A stretch of 64,000 nucleotides of DNA, taken from positions 62,001 through 126,000 of the forward strand of contig CAWHZU010000016.1 in the NCBI GenBank assembly GCA_963833885.1, read 5' to 3'. A program made the position numbers and the translations under genes. This document shows, piece after piece, positions 45,406-54,181 of the stretch. The notes beneath the pieces are model-generated. The model worked only from the letters and a program-made list of their open reading frames with translations, was not told the DNA's origin and did no database searches. This stretch comes from JASHPR01 sp963833885. GTDB lineage: Bacteria > Actinomycetota > Actinomycetes > Streptosporangiales > Streptosporangiaceae. Each line of letters opens with the position of its first letter. The first letter of the stretch is position 1.

Positions 45406-46143
45406 TCAGGCCACCAGCAGCCGGGCGCCGAGTTCCGCGGTGTCGCTGGCCAGCACGTCGGCGTTACGTTCCGGCCAATGTCCGGAGTGGAGATCGGCGC
45501 GCAGGTTCGTGACCGCCCGGTGCTCTGCCTCGGGACCTACCAGGGCCCACACCGACGTGCCGCGCCTGACCTCGGGCAGCAGGTAGGCCTCGGGGCGGCG
45601 CCAGTAGGCGTGGAAGAAGCCGTCGACGCAATCCCAGGGGATCGGCACCGGCTCCATCCGGGCGCCGATCGCGCGGGCCCGCTCGGCGAGCGTCGGGCCC
45701 CCGGACACGAGCCGCGCGAACTCCGGCAGGTAGTCCCGGGTGAGCCAGAACCGCCCGGTGTCGGCGGCGTCGAACTGGAACACCACGACGCGGCGGGCGA
45801 CCCGGCGCATCTCGCGCAGGCCGGCGACCGGATCGGCCCAGTGGTGGTCGGACAGCACAGCCATCGCGGCGTCGAACGCGTTGTCGGCAAACGGCAGATG
45901 CTCCGCTCGGGCGGACAGGCACGGCGCCGCGCCCGGCGGCCGCTGCGCGCGCATGACGGCCGACGGCTCCACCGCGGTGACGTCGCGCTCCGGCGGTTCG
46001 TAGGACCCGGTGCCCGCGCCGACGTTCAGCAGCGTGCGGGCGTCACCGAGCGCCGCCCAGATCTGCGCGGCGATGCGCGGCTCGGTGCGGCGCGTCACCG
46101 GGTACGTGTGCCCGATGGTGTCGTACAAGGGCCCGTCACGCAT
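45406..46143 (-). CDS. Class I SAM-dependent methyltransferase
   Basis: 245 residues from ATG 46143. MRDGPLYDTIGHTYPVTRRT leads into the SAM-binding motif LLNVGAGTGSYEP, VTAVEPSAVMRAQRP (acidic motif II), ARAEHLPFADNAFDAAMAVLSDHHW, and LREMRRVARRVVVFQFD. This is the UbiE/Methyltransf_11 pattern. It overlaps the end of panB by 8 bases and is followed directly by the phosphotransferase gene. Substrate unknown. Confidence 0.83.
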   Translation of the reverse strand: MRDGPLYDTIGHTYPVTRRTEPRIAAQIWAALGDARTLLNVGAGTGSYEPPERDVTAVEPSAVMRAQRPPGAAPCLSARAEHLPFADNAFDAAMAVLSDHHWADPVAGLREMRRVARRVVVFQFDAADTGRFWLTRDYLPEFARLVSGGPTLAERARAIGARMEPVPIPWDCVDGFFHAYWRRPEAYLLPEVRRGTSVWALVGPEAEHRAVTNLRADLHSGHWPERNADVLASDTAELGARLLVA

Positions 46144-46963
46144 AGCTGTGTGCCTGGTCTGGGTACCGGCCGGCGGCCACGTCGGCGGCGTACCGGCGGG
46201 CCGCGTCCAGCAGCCCGCCGGAGGTGTCGGCGTACTGCTTGACGAACCGTGGCAGCCTGCCGGTGGTGAGGCCGGCCATGTCCTGCCAGACCAGGATCTG
46301 GGCGTCGCAGTGCGGGCCGGCGCCGATGCCGACCGTGGGCACGCGCAGCGCCTCTGACACGCGCCTGCCCAGGCCGGCAGGCACCGACTCGAGCACAACC
46401 GCGAACGCGCCCGCGCGTTCCAGCGCGGTGGCGTCGGCGAGCAGTTCCTCGCCCGCGTCGCCGCGGCCCTGGACCCGCCGCATCCCGCCGAGCACATTCA
46501 CGCTCTGCGGCGTCAGCCCGAGGTGGCCCATCACCGGGATGCCCGCCCCGGTCAGCGTCTCCACCTGCGGCACGACGCGGCGGCCGCCCTCCAGCTTGAC
46601 CGCCTGCGCGCCGCCTTCCTTCAGGTGGCGCACCGCGTTCGCCAGCGCGGCCTGCGGGCCGGACTGGTAGCTGCCGAACGGCAGGTCGGCGACCACGAGC
46701 GCGGTCCGGGTGCCGCGGACGACGGCCTGCACCATCGTGATCAGCTGGTCCATGGTCACCGGCAGCGTGTCCGGGTAGCCGAGCACCATCTCCGCGCTCG
46801 TGTCGCCGACGAGCAGCGCGCGGACCCCGGCCTGCTCGAAGATTCCCGCGGTGAGCGCGTCGTAGCTGGTGAGCATCGACCACCGCTCGCCCCGGTCGGT
46901 GGCCGCCTGCAGGTCTTTGATCGTGATCCGCCGGCCGGCGGGCCAGGCCATGGTCTCGGGCAT
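46136..46963 (-). CDS. panB: 3-methyl-2-oxobutanoate hydroxymethyltransferase (PanB)
   Basis: 275 residues, normal length. Hallmarks are MLTSYDALTAGIFEQAG, LLVGDTSAEMVLGYPDTLPVT, VVADLPFGSYQ, KLEGGRRVVPQVETLTGAGIPVMGHLGLTPQSV and VPTVGIGAGPHCDAQILVWQDM. PanB transfers a hydroxymethyl group from 5,10-methylene-THF to 2-oxoisovalerate in pantothenate, hence CoA, synthesis. ATG 46963 follows GAGAGGAA. It begins an apparent panB-methyltransferase-kinase operon. Confidence 0.94.
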   Translation of the reverse strand: MPETMAWPAGRRITIKDLQAATDRGERWSMLTSYDALTAGIFEQAGVRALLVGDTSAEMVLGYPDTLPVTMDQLITMVQAVVRGTRTALVVADLPFGSYQSGPQAALANAVRHLKEGGAQAVKLEGGRRVVPQVETLTGAGIPVMGHLGLTPQSVNVLGGMRRVQGRGDAGEELLADATALERAGAFAVVLESVPAGLGRRVSEALRVPTVGIGAGPHCDAQILVWQDMAGLTTGRLPRFVKQYADTSGGLLDAARRYAADVAAGRYPDQAHSYA

Positions 46964-47057
46964 GGCTGTTCCTCTCTGGTCGCCACCGTCACGGGGTTGG
47001 CGCCACCTCCGATCCTGCACCCCCCACGGCCCGGCAGGCCAGCCCGCTGCCCCGGTC

Positions 47058-47405
47058 TCAGACCTTGTGCTGCAGCGAGTACCTGACCGTCTGCAGCCGG
47101 ATCTGGCCGTCGCGGAAGATGAACGTGTCGATGCCGTCCTCGACCCTGGTCTTCTCCGCGTCGGCGGTCCACTCGATGAACAGCACGTCGCCCTCGTAGA
47201 TCTGGGTCGGGACCTCCCAGGCCGCGTTCGGCACGTCCGCGAGCAGCTGGGTGAACGCGGCCCGGATGCCGTCCTTGCCATACCGCACGCCGCCGGGCGT
47301 AATGAAGACCGCGTCGTCGGCGTAGTCGTCGACGATCGCGTCCAGGTCGCCGGCGATGAGCGCCTCGGCGTGGTGGGCGAACACTTCCTGGGGCGTGAGT
47401 GCCAT
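47058..47405 (-). CDS. NTF2/SnoaL-like fold protein
   Basis: 115 residues from ATG 47405 with AAAGGAG seven bases upstream. The pattern EVFAHHAEALIAGDLDAIVDDYADDAVFITPGG and TFIFRDGQIRLQTVRYSLQ is the cone-shaped NTF2-like fold. Catalytic residues of ketosteroid isomerase are not evident, so despite the sterol setting I would not call it KSI. Confidence 0.8.
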   Translation of the reverse strand: MALTPQEVFAHHAEALIAGDLDAIVDDYADDAVFITPGGVRYGKDGIRAAFTQLLADVPNAAWEVPTQIYEGDVLFIEWTADAEKTRVEDGIDTFIFRDGQIRLQTVRYSLQHKV

Positions 47406-47543
47406 CGCGCTGCTCCTTTTCGCTAGTAGTGGGGCGATTCTACGGTCGTCATCACCACGCGCGCCGTAGGCCAAACCGGCGGCCCGGCACCGCTACGATC
47501 CCCTCGGGTAAAGCGGGAGGTACGGGACAGGGGAGGTGGCCCG

Positions 47544-48485
47544 ATGGGCCGAAGACCAAAGGCGTGCCCGGCGCAGGGCACGGGCAGATCAGCGAGCATG
47601 GCCGGCCTGGCTGCGGCGGCATTGTCGGTCGCCCTGGCTGGCGCGCTCGCCGGATGCGGAAGTTCCGGCACATCGGCCAGCACCGGCACGACACCGTCGG
47701 CCGCGGCTGCGGCCACCCCCGCCGCCACGTCGTCGGGCGGCACCACCGCCCCGGCCGCGTCCGGCTTCGTGGCCATCGTGGAGCCGTTCGACCCCGGTCA
47801 CCCGGCCAGGACCGGCGCGGCGCCGGCCACCTGCGGCGGCCAGTCGACGACCCTGGCGATCGAGAAGTGCTACGACGCCAGGACCGAGAACACGGACGCC
47901 CAGATCGATGCCGCGCAGCTCGCGCCGTACCAGAGCGCGTCGGCGTCGCAGCGCTCGACGATCCTCGCCCAGGACAGCCACTGGCTCGCCGCGCGCGGGC
48001 CGGTGTGCACCAAGGCCTACCAGAGCGGCGGCACGATCGACGGGATCGACGTCGCGGGCTGCCTGCTCGACGAGAGCACCGCCCGCCTTGACGCCGTGAA
48101 GGGGAGCACGCCGCCCGAGGCGATGCTCAAGGTCACCGACAACACCGATCCGAGCGCGCTGTCCTGGTACACGACGCCGGAGGGCTCGCGGATCGCGATG
48201 GTGGACACGCAGGGGGACAACAGCGGCGGCGCGATCATCGCCTGGGTGATCATCGGCGGCGCCGACGGGTTCGTGATCAACTCGAGCCAGTTCTACTTCA
48301 GCGACGGGTCGTTCGTCGACCACGGCGTGATCCAGCCGCCCAGCCCCGGCTTCCACCGGGTGGCACCCGAGACGGAGTACCAGTTCGAGATCGACTACAC
48401 CCACCTCAGCGCCGACCCGAACGCGTCCAAGGGCAACGGGGGCTACGTCTACGTGCCCGGCACCCCGGTCGCCATCTGGCAGTGA
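47544..48485 (+). CDS. Lipoprotein with LprI-like (lysozyme-inhibitor LprI) domain
   Basis: 313 residues from ATG 47544 (GGGGAGG upstream). A signal peptide with lipobox LAGC (Cys ~38) is followed by a Ser/Thr/Ala linker and an LprI N-terminal-like domain (CYDARTENTDAQIDAAQLAPY, QDSHWLAARGPVCTKAYQSGG, AGCLLDESTARLDAV) with paired Cys residues. The C-terminal ~130 residues are a beta-rich region I do not recognise. It is probably anchored on the outer face of the membrane. Confidence 0.75.
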   Translation: MGRRPKACPAQGTGRSASMAGLAAAALSVALAGALAGCGSSGTSASTGTTPSAAAAATPAATSSGGTTAPAASGFVAIVEPFDPGHPARTGAAPATCGGQSTTLAIEKCYDARTENTDAQIDAAQLAPYQSASASQRSTILAQDSHWLAARGPVCTKAYQSGGTIDGIDVAGCLLDESTARLDAVKGSTPPEAMLKVTDNTDPSALSWYTTPEGSRIAMVDTQGDNSGGAIIAWVIIGGADGFVINSSQFYFSDGSFVDHGVIQPPSPGFHRVAPETEYQFEIDYTHLSADPNASKGNGGYVYVPGTPVAIWQ

Positions 48486-48491
48486 CACGTG

Positions 48492-48517
48492 GCGGGCCGG
48501 GGTTTGCCCCGGCCCGC
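48492..48517. terminator. Hairpin between convergent lipoprotein and G1 peptidase genes
   Basis: GCGGGCCGGGG (48492-48502) pairs perfectly with CCCCGGCCCGC (48507-48517) across a TTTG loop. There is no U-tract. It may serve both genes. Confidence 0.7.
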
Positions 48518-48543
48518 TGCACGGTCGTGAACTTGCCGATCTG

Positions 48544-49458
48544 TCAGTAGCTGTTGAGCCAGTGCGCCACGAAGCTGGAGCCTCCGGCGGCCAGGCCCGA
48601 CACCTTGTCCAGCGGGTACGTCTGGGTGGCGTCGAACATCGTGATCTGGGTCGGGTTCGGGCCCGCCGAGATCGGTCCCTTGGCGCCGCTCGAGGTCTGC
48701 ACGGCGCCCACCGGGGTCCAGTTGCGGAAGTACGCAAGCGGCGTGATGCCGATGGGGAACGCGGGACGCTCGGCGATCCACTCTGCGCTCTCGTTCGTGC
48801 AGGTGGTGCACGACTGCACGGTAGAGAAGCTGTTCGCCGGGTTGGTGTAGTCCCGCAGCGCCAGCGTGTACGAGGTGCCGCGCCGCTCCACCGAGGCGGC
48901 AATCACGTCGCCGGGCTGCACCGTGGAGCCGACCGTGACCGAGGCTCCCGGGTACATCTCCCACCAGGTGTAGTAGTAGGCCACGCCCTCGAAGCAGTAG
49001 GCGAGCGTGCCGTCCTGCTCCACGGTCGCGTTGCTGTAGCCGTCGAGGCCGACCCAGTACGCGGTCAGTTCCTGCTCCGGGCTGCACTGCGTGGCCGGCT
49101 GCCGCCAGGTGGCGGAGACGCCGGTGAAGGTGTTCGCCGTGGTGGAGCTGTCCGCGTACCCGGACCAGTTGTAGCTGCCCACCGACGTGGTGCCGCTCGC
49201 CCCCGCCTTCAGGTTCACCTCGCCCGGCTTCACCAGCTCGGCGCTCGGCTTGTACCCCTCACGCAGCATTCGGGTCAGCGCGGCCCGCGCCTTGGCCGAC
49301 AGTTCGGCCTTGGCCGCGGTGGCGACGTGCGCCGGCCGTGCTGCGCCCTGGTGGCTGGCCGCGGCGAGGCTCACGGCGGCCACGCCTGCGACCGCCATGG
49401 CGAGGGCGGCAACGGAGCCGATCACCGTCGCGGCTACTCGCGGTCTCTTCAGCTTCAT
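48544..49458 (-). CDS. Secreted G1-family (eqolisin-like) peptidase
   Basis: 304 residues. A Sec signal peptide (~1-33, VAATVIGSVAALAMAVAGVA) and a probable propeptide precede the beta-sandwich domain from ~90: SYNWSGYAD, ATWRQPA, AYWVGLDGY followed by VEQDGTLAYCF (Gln candidate), YTWWEMYP, DVIAASVERRG and NESAEWIAERP with the catalytic Glu candidate. This is the G1 glutamic peptidase pattern, enzymes mostly known from fungi and acting at acidic pH. It is probably an extracellular peptidase. Confidence 0.85.
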   Translation of the reverse strand: MKLKRPRVAATVIGSVAALAMAVAGVAAVSLAAASHQGAARPAHVATAAKAELSAKARAALTRMLREGYKPSAELVKPGEVNLKAGASGTTSVGSYNWSGYADSSTTANTFTGVSATWRQPATQCSPEQELTAYWVGLDGYSNATVEQDGTLAYCFEGVAYYYTWWEMYPGASVTVGSTVQPGDVIAASVERRGTSYTLALRDYTNPANSFSTVQSCTTCTNESAEWIAERPAFPIGITPLAYFRNWTPVGAVQTSSGAKGPISAGPNPTQITMFDATQTYPLDKVSGLAAGGSSFVAHWLNSY

Positions 49459-49648
49459 GTGCGTCCTCTTTCTCCTGGAGACCGGTGACGCGCATGATCC
49501 GCTAAGACGCGCCGCCGCCGATCGGGGATCTGGCCAGCCATGCCACTCCTAGTCTTTGCTCATGGAGCCGAAAGATATGGGTGTTATGGGAAAGTTAAGC
49601 CCTTGCCCGACGGCTGGACAAGGGTGGCGGAATGGCAATGGCGTCCAT

Positions 49649-50377
49649 TCAGCCCGGTGCCGCGCCAGGCCAGCTCACCAGCCGCACCACCGGAAAACCG
49701 CCGTGATGGACCTCAAGCCCGGCCACCCCGCCCGTCGGCAGGTCCGCGCCGGGATCGGGCTCACCTGCCAGGCAAGGCAGGGCCGCGCGCAGGTTCGCGC
49801 CGTGCGCGACCACCAGCGAACGCTCCGTCGCGGCGCTGTCTGCCAGGACCGGCGAGCCGTCCGGCAAGGCTCTGTCCGCCAGGACCGGCGGGTGCCCGGC
49901 CGCGGCGCCGCCCGCCGGGACCGGCGGGTGCCCGGCCGCGGCGCTGCGTGCCACCACTGTGAGCGCCCGGAGCAGCCGGGCGCACAGCTCGTCGCGGTTC
50001 TCGCCGCCCGGGAAGCTGGCAAGAGTGTCACCCGCGCGCCAGGCGGCGAGCACCGCGGTGTAGATCTCCCACGCCTGGGCGTCGCTGCGGCCGTCCAGCT
50101 CGCCGACGTTGACCTCGCGCAGGTCGTCGAGTTCCATGGCCACCGGCAGCCCGAGCCGTTGCCCGACGATGTCGGCCGTCTGCCTGGCCCGGCGCAGCGG
50201 CGAGCAGGCCAGCAGGCGAACCGGGCCTGCAGCACGGACCGCGAGGCGCTCGCCCAATTCCCGCGCCTGCCGCCGGCCAACGTCGGTCAGGTCGCCGTCA
50301 AAAACCCGGTACGAAAGCGTCCTCGTCAGATTGGCGACGTTCTCCCCGTGCCGCGCCCACAGAACGTCCGCCGCCAC
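49649..50377 (-). CDS. Histidine phosphatase superfamily protein
   Basis: 242 residues from GTG 50377. The RHG motif is in LWARHGENVAN (phosphorylated His9); SPLRRARQTADIV, ELDDLREVNVGELDGRS and VVAHGANLRAAL complete the active site. Between ~150 and 190 lies a family-atypical insert of three 12-residue repeats (AAAGHPPVPAGG, AAAGHPPVLADR, ALPDGSPVLADS), from a 36-bp tandem DNA repeat. Substrate unknown. Confidence 0.83.
   Translation of the reverse strand: MAADVLWARHGENVANLTRTLSYRVFDGDLTDVGRRQARELGERLAVRAAGPVRLLACSPLRRARQTADIVGQRLGLPVAMELDDLREVNVGELDGRSDAQAWEIYTAVLAAWRAGDTLASFPGGENRDELCARLLRALTVVARSAAAGHPPVPAGGAAAGHPPVLADRALPDGSPVLADSAATERSLVVAHGANLRAALPCLAGEPDPGADLPTGGVAGLEVHHGGFPVVRLVSWPGAAPG
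49841..49948. repeat. 36-bp in-frame tandem repeat, three copies
   Basis: Copies at 49841-49876, 49877-49912 and 49913-49948; the second and third are nearly identical (CGCCAGGACCGGCGGGTGCC and onward), the first is diverged. The length keeps the phosphatase frame. Confidence 0.8.
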
Positions 50378-50522
50378 CCTCTCCTTCCCGCCATTCCTCG
50401 ATCATCGCAAGTCTTCACGCGTTTCAGTCATTTGCTGTCCCCATTTCGACCCATTTGTGATTACCGAACACGTGAAAAGAACTTCCACGCCGGGCGGAAT
50501 GGAGCCTGTGGTGCGCCGGAGA

Positions 50523-51116
50523 CTACATCCAGTCGGCGTGGCGGGGCCAGGCGAGGAGGGTGTCGACGACCTCGGGCGGGCCTTCCTCGGGCGCTCTGAC
50601 CCCTGCGGCGTAGCGGCCTCGGTAGAACAGGAGGGGTGGGTTGGGGGCGCACTCGCCGAGCTCGATCACCCGGCCGATCACCACGAAGTGGTCGCCGGCC
50701 TCGTGCACGGCCTCGATCGCGCACCCGATCCAGGTGAGTGCGCCCTCCAGGACCGGCGCCCCGGACGAGCAGGCCCTCCAGCGCAGCCCGGCGAACTTGT
50801 CGGCCCCGGTCGCGGCGCTGATCCCGAACCGGCGCGACAGTTCGCGCTGCCCGTCGGTCAGCACGTTGGCGCAGAAGTGGCCGGCCCGCTCGATCCGCGG
50901 CCAGGTGGCCGACCCGCGGCTCGGGCAGAACAGCACCAGCGGCGGCTCCAGCGAGACAGCGGCGAACGACTGGCAGGCGAACCCGACCGGCTCGCCTTTG
51001 TCGCCGACCAGGGCGGTTATGACCGTGACGCCGGTGCAGAAGTGACCGAGGACCTGCCGGAACCGCCGCGGTTCCGGCTCGAACCCGGCCTGCGTTACCT
51101 CCGGCTCCGCGGTCAA
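50523..51116 (-). CDS. hsaB: HsaB-like flavin reductase
   Basis: 197 residues. It matches HsaB blocks: FRQVLGHFCTGVTVITAL, VGFACQSFAAVSLEPPLVLFCPSRGSATW, GHFCANVLTDGQ, GDHFVVIGRVIELGE and PPLLFYRGRY. HsaB supplies reduced flavin to the oxygenase HsaA. The best start is TTG 51116, which overlaps the hsaC stop as TTGA; no ATG or GTG is placed at the expected N-terminus. It ends the hsaADCB operon, in mycobacterial gene order. Confidence 0.92.
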   Translation of the reverse strand: MTAEPEVTQAGFEPEPRRFRQVLGHFCTGVTVITALVGDKGEPVGFACQSFAAVSLEPPLVLFCPSRGSATWPRIERAGHFCANVLTDGQRELSRRFGISAATGADKFAGLRWRACSSGAPVLEGALTWIGCAIEAVHEAGDHFVVIGRVIELGECAPNPPLLFYRGRYAAGVRAPEEGPPEVVDTLLAWPRHADWM

Positions 51117-52015
51117 TGCGCGCCCGCAGCGAATCGGTGTCCCCACAGGCTGATCGCGGTGGTCTCCCTGCTGATCCACGTTGCGTCGTCGACGAGCCGG
51201 CCGTCGGTGCCGTACTCGACGTCGAACCCGCCGGGCGTGGCCACGTAGAACGACACCATCAGGTCGTTGGCGTGCCTGCCCAGCGTGGCGCTCATCGTTG
51301 CGCCGCGCCGGGTGCACCGGTCCATGGCGGCGCCGACGTCGTCCAGCGCGGCGACCTCGATCATCAGATGCACGATCCCGGCGGGCGCGGGAAACGGCGC
51401 CAGCGCGAGCGAGTGGTGCCGCGGGTTGCAGCCGAGGAAGCGCATCCACAGCGGCGGCCCGCCCGCGGGCTTGCCGAACAGTTCCGGCGCCATCCGCATC
51501 GAGTCCCGCAGCCGGAATCCCAGTACCTCGGTGTAGAACCGCAGCGCGGCGTCGCCGTCGGATACCGGCAGCACCACGTGGCCGAGGCCGAGCGGGCCGG
51601 TCACGAAGCGGTTCGCGTACTTGCTGACCACCGGCCGGTGCTCCAGCGCCGCGCCGGAGAAGACCTCGAGGGCGTTGCCGGACGGATCGTCGAATCGCAG
51701 CAGCTGCCCGACCCGGCGCTCGGCAAGTTCCGCCGCCGTGCCCGGCTTGACCGCGACCCCGGCGTCGTCCAGCGCCCGGGCGACCTCGGCGAACTCGGGC
51801 TCGCCCGGCACCTCCCAGCCGGAGGCGAGCAGCCGGTCCTGCTCACCGGGGAGGATCACCAGGCGGGCGGGGAACTCATCCATTCGCAGGTACAGCGCAT
51901 CCGGGTCGGGACCGCGGCCCTCGACCATGCCCAGCACGCTGACGCCGAACTCCCGCCAGGCCGGGACGTCCGCTGACTCGATCCGCAGGTAGCCGAGCGA
52001 GGCGATCGGCGTCAT
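51113..52015 (-). CDS. hsaC: HsaC-like extradiol dioxygenase (3,4-DHSA)
   Basis: 300 residues, the same as M. tuberculosis HsaC. Two vicinal-oxygen-chelate modules; the iron ligands are His146 (GLGHVVLP), His216 (GIVHLMIE) and Glu267 (GGFDVEYG), one residue off the M. tuberculosis positions. It cleaves the catechol ring A of 3,4-DHSA in the meta position. It starts with an ATG overlapping the hsaD stop (ATGA). Confidence 0.94.
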   Translation of the reverse strand: MTPIASLGYLRIESADVPAWREFGVSVLGMVEGRGPDPDALYLRMDEFPARLVILPGEQDRLLASGWEVPGEPEFAEVARALDDAGVAVKPGTAAELAERRVGQLLRFDDPSGNALEVFSGAALEHRPVVSKYANRFVTGPLGLGHVVLPVSDGDAALRFYTEVLGFRLRDSMRMAPELFGKPAGGPPLWMRFLGCNPRHHSLALAPFPAPAGIVHLMIEVAALDDVGAAMDRCTRRGATMSATLGRHANDLMVSFYVATPGGFDVEYGTDGRLVDDATWISRETTAISLWGHRFAAGAH

Positions 52016-52956
52016 CGGCTGCCCCCTTCCAGGAAGCTGAGCGCGAGCCGGTTGAACTCGTCGAACTTCTCCAGCATGACCCAGTGCCCGCAGCCGCCAA
52101 ACACGTGCAGCTGGGCGCGGCGGATCTGCTTGAGCGCGACCAGCGCGCCATCCAGCGGATTGACCCGGTCCTCCCGCCCCCAGAGCAGCAGCACGCGCTG
52201 CCGCAGCCGGTGCGCCTCCCGCCAGAGCAGCCCGTCGTCGGCGTACGCCGGGTCGTAGAAGGATGCGCCCATCGAGGCCATCGCTGCGATGGCCTCGGGT
52301 GCGCTGGCGATGGCGTACCGTTCCTGCACCAGCTCGTCGGTCACCAGCCGCTGGTCAAAGACCATTGTGCGGAGGAAAGCTGCCATCTTCTCCGGGCTGG
52401 GGCCGGGCGGCGCCGCGAACTCCATCAGCCGCCGGATGCCCTCGGTCGGGTCGGGGGAGAAGACGTTCAGTCCGAGCCCGCCCGGCGCCATCAGCACCAG
52501 CCGGTCCGCCCGCTCACCGAAGCGCAGCGCGAAGCGGACCGCCGTGCCGCCGCCGAGCGAGTTGCCGACCAGGTGCACCCGGTCGATCCCGAGCCCGTCG
52601 AGCAGGCCGGCCATCGCCTCGGCGGCGAACGTGAAGTAGTTGCCGGTCACCGGCGGTTTGTCGGAACGGCCGAAGCCGGGCTGGTCGAGCACGAGCGTGC
52701 GGAAGCGCGCCGCGAACACGGGCAGGTTCCGGCCGAAGTTGCTCCAGGCCGACGCGCCGGGCCCGCCGCCGTGCAGCAGCACCACCACCGGCGCGGGTTC
52801 CGCCGTGTCAGCCGGTGCGGCCTCGTGGTAGTGCAGCCGCATCCCGGCAGCATCGATGTAGCGGCTCGTCGCGTCGAAGTCCGCGGCCGCGGCAGAGAAG
52901 GGGGCATGGGGAGGGCCGGGGAGGTGGGTGGGGGGCGAAGAATCGGTCTCGGTCAA
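52012..52956 (-). CDS. hsaD: HsaD-like meta-cleavage product hydrolase
   Basis: 314 residues if translated from TTG 52956, which overlaps the hsaA stop as TTGA; the N-terminal ~25 residues are longer than usual and Pro-rich. The alpha/beta-hydrolase core is LHGGGPGASAWSNFGRN (oxyanion), GNSLGGGTAVRFAL (nucleophile Ser), WGREDRVNPLDGALVALKQI (Asp) and GGCGHWVMLEKFDEFN (His). It hydrolyses 4,9-DSHA to HIP and 2-hydroxyhexadienoate. Confidence 0.93.
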   Translation of the reverse strand: MTETDSSPPTHLPGPPHAPFSAAAADFDATSRYIDAAGMRLHYHEAAPADTAEPAPVVVLLHGGGPGASAWSNFGRNLPVFAARFRTLVLDQPGFGRSDKPPVTGNYFTFAAEAMAGLLDGLGIDRVHLVGNSLGGGTAVRFALRFGERADRLVLMAPGGLGLNVFSPDPTEGIRRLMEFAAPPGPSPEKMAAFLRTMVFDQRLVTDELVQERYAIASAPEAIAAMASMGASFYDPAYADDGLLWREAHRLRQRVLLLWGREDRVNPLDGALVALKQIRRAQLHVFGGCGHWVMLEKFDEFNRLALSFLEGGSR

Positions 52957-54134
52957 ATCATGCCGTCCGGCTGAATCCGCAGGCCGAACTCGCCCCGGCC
53001 GAACATCGACAGCGCCCGCTCCGGGTCGTTGATCGCGTGCACCCGGCCGGCGTGCGCGTCCCGCCAGAACCGCTGGATCGGGGTGCCGCGCTTCAGCGCA
53101 CGGCCGCCGGAGTTCTCGAACAGCCGGTCCACCGCCCTGATCGCCTGCCCGGTGCCGCGCACCTGGTCGCGCCGGATCCGCAGCCGCAGCGGGAGCGGGA
53201 TCTTCGTGCCCGCGCGGGCGTGCTCCATCAGCTCGGCCATGTTGCGCTCGAGCGCGAGCCACGCCGAGTCGAGCTCCGCCGCGGCCTCGGCCACCCGCAC
53301 CTGCGAGTGCGGATCCTCCGCCGCCTTCTGGCCAACGTAGGAGGCGCGCACCCGTTCCCGCTGGTAATCAACGTGTGCCTGGTAGGCGCCCATCGCCATT
53401 CCGATGATCGGCGTGGTGATCGCGTAGGAGAACAGCGACCCGTACGGCAGCCGGTACAGCGGCGCCGGGTTGGCCTCCTGGCCCGGGCAGGCGCAGCGGA
53501 ACACGTCGTTGAAGGACAGCGACCGGAACTCGGGCACGAACACGTCCGAGACCAGGATGTCGTTGCTCCCGGTGCCGCGCAGCCCGACGGTGTCCCACAC
53601 GTCGTCGATCGCGTAGTCGCTGGCGGGCAGCAGGAACGTGCGGTAGTCGGCCGGGTTGCCCTCCTCATCCTTGGCGATCGCGCCGAGCAGCACCCAGGTG
53701 CAGTGGTCGCACCCGGACGAGAAGCTCCACCGGCCATTCAGCCGGTGCCCGCCGGGCACGGTCTCGGCCTGCCCGGTCGGCGCGTAGGACGAGGACATCC
53801 GGGTGCCCGGGTCCGTTCCCCACACCTCTTCCTGTGCCTGCAGCGGGAACAGCGCGAGCTGCCAGGGGTGCACGCCCACGACCGACGAGACCCAGCCGGT
53901 CGAGCCGCAGGCGCTGGCGATGAGCCGCACCGCGGTCAGGAACGTGAACGGGTCGGCCTCGAGCCCACCGAACCTGGCCGGCTGCAGCAGCCGGAAGAAC
54001 CCGGCCTCGGTCAGCGCCTTGACCGACTCGGCGGGCACCACGCGGGCATCCTCGGTTTCCTGGGCTCGCTCCCGGAGCACCGGCAGCAGTTCACTGACCC
54101 GAGCGACGACGGCCTCTCCGACGTTCTCGCCCAC
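52953..54134 (-). CDS. hsaA: HsaA-like flavin-dependent 3-HSA hydroxylase
   Basis: 393 residues from GTG 54134 (GGAGG eight bases upstream). Acyl-CoA-dehydrogenase-fold oxygenase: FFRLLQPARFGGLEADPFTF, SACGSTGWVSSVVGVHPWQLALFP, GGHRLNGRWSFSSGCDHCTWV, VGLRGTGSNDILVSDVFVP and HAINDPERALSMFGR. It hydroxylates 3-HSA to the catechol 3,4-DHSA with reduced flavin from HsaB. First gene of the hsaADCB operon, divergent from kshA across a 28-bp palindrome. Confidence 0.93.
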   Translation of the reverse strand: MGENVGEAVVARVSELLPVLRERAQETEDARVVPAESVKALTEAGFFRLLQPARFGGLEADPFTFLTAVRLIASACGSTGWVSSVVGVHPWQLALFPLQAQEEVWGTDPGTRMSSSYAPTGQAETVPGGHRLNGRWSFSSGCDHCTWVLLGAIAKDEEGNPADYRTFLLPASDYAIDDVWDTVGLRGTGSNDILVSDVFVPEFRSLSFNDVFRCACPGQEANPAPLYRLPYGSLFSYAITTPIIGMAMGAYQAHVDYQRERVRASYVGQKAAEDPHSQVRVAEAAAELDSAWLALERNMAELMEHARAGTKIPLPLRLRIRRDQVRGTGQAIRAVDRLFENSGGRALKRGTPIQRFWRDAHAGRVHAINDPERALSMFGRGEFGLRIQPDGMI

Positions 54135-54181
54135 TGCGAATGCCTCCGATCGCGCCGGCGCGGGGAGCCAGGCGCAGTATC

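Noticed and set aside
47058..47405. NTF2-like protein as ketosteroid isomerase
   Set aside because: The fold fits, but the catalytic Tyr/Asp pattern is not evident and no KstR-type site is near.
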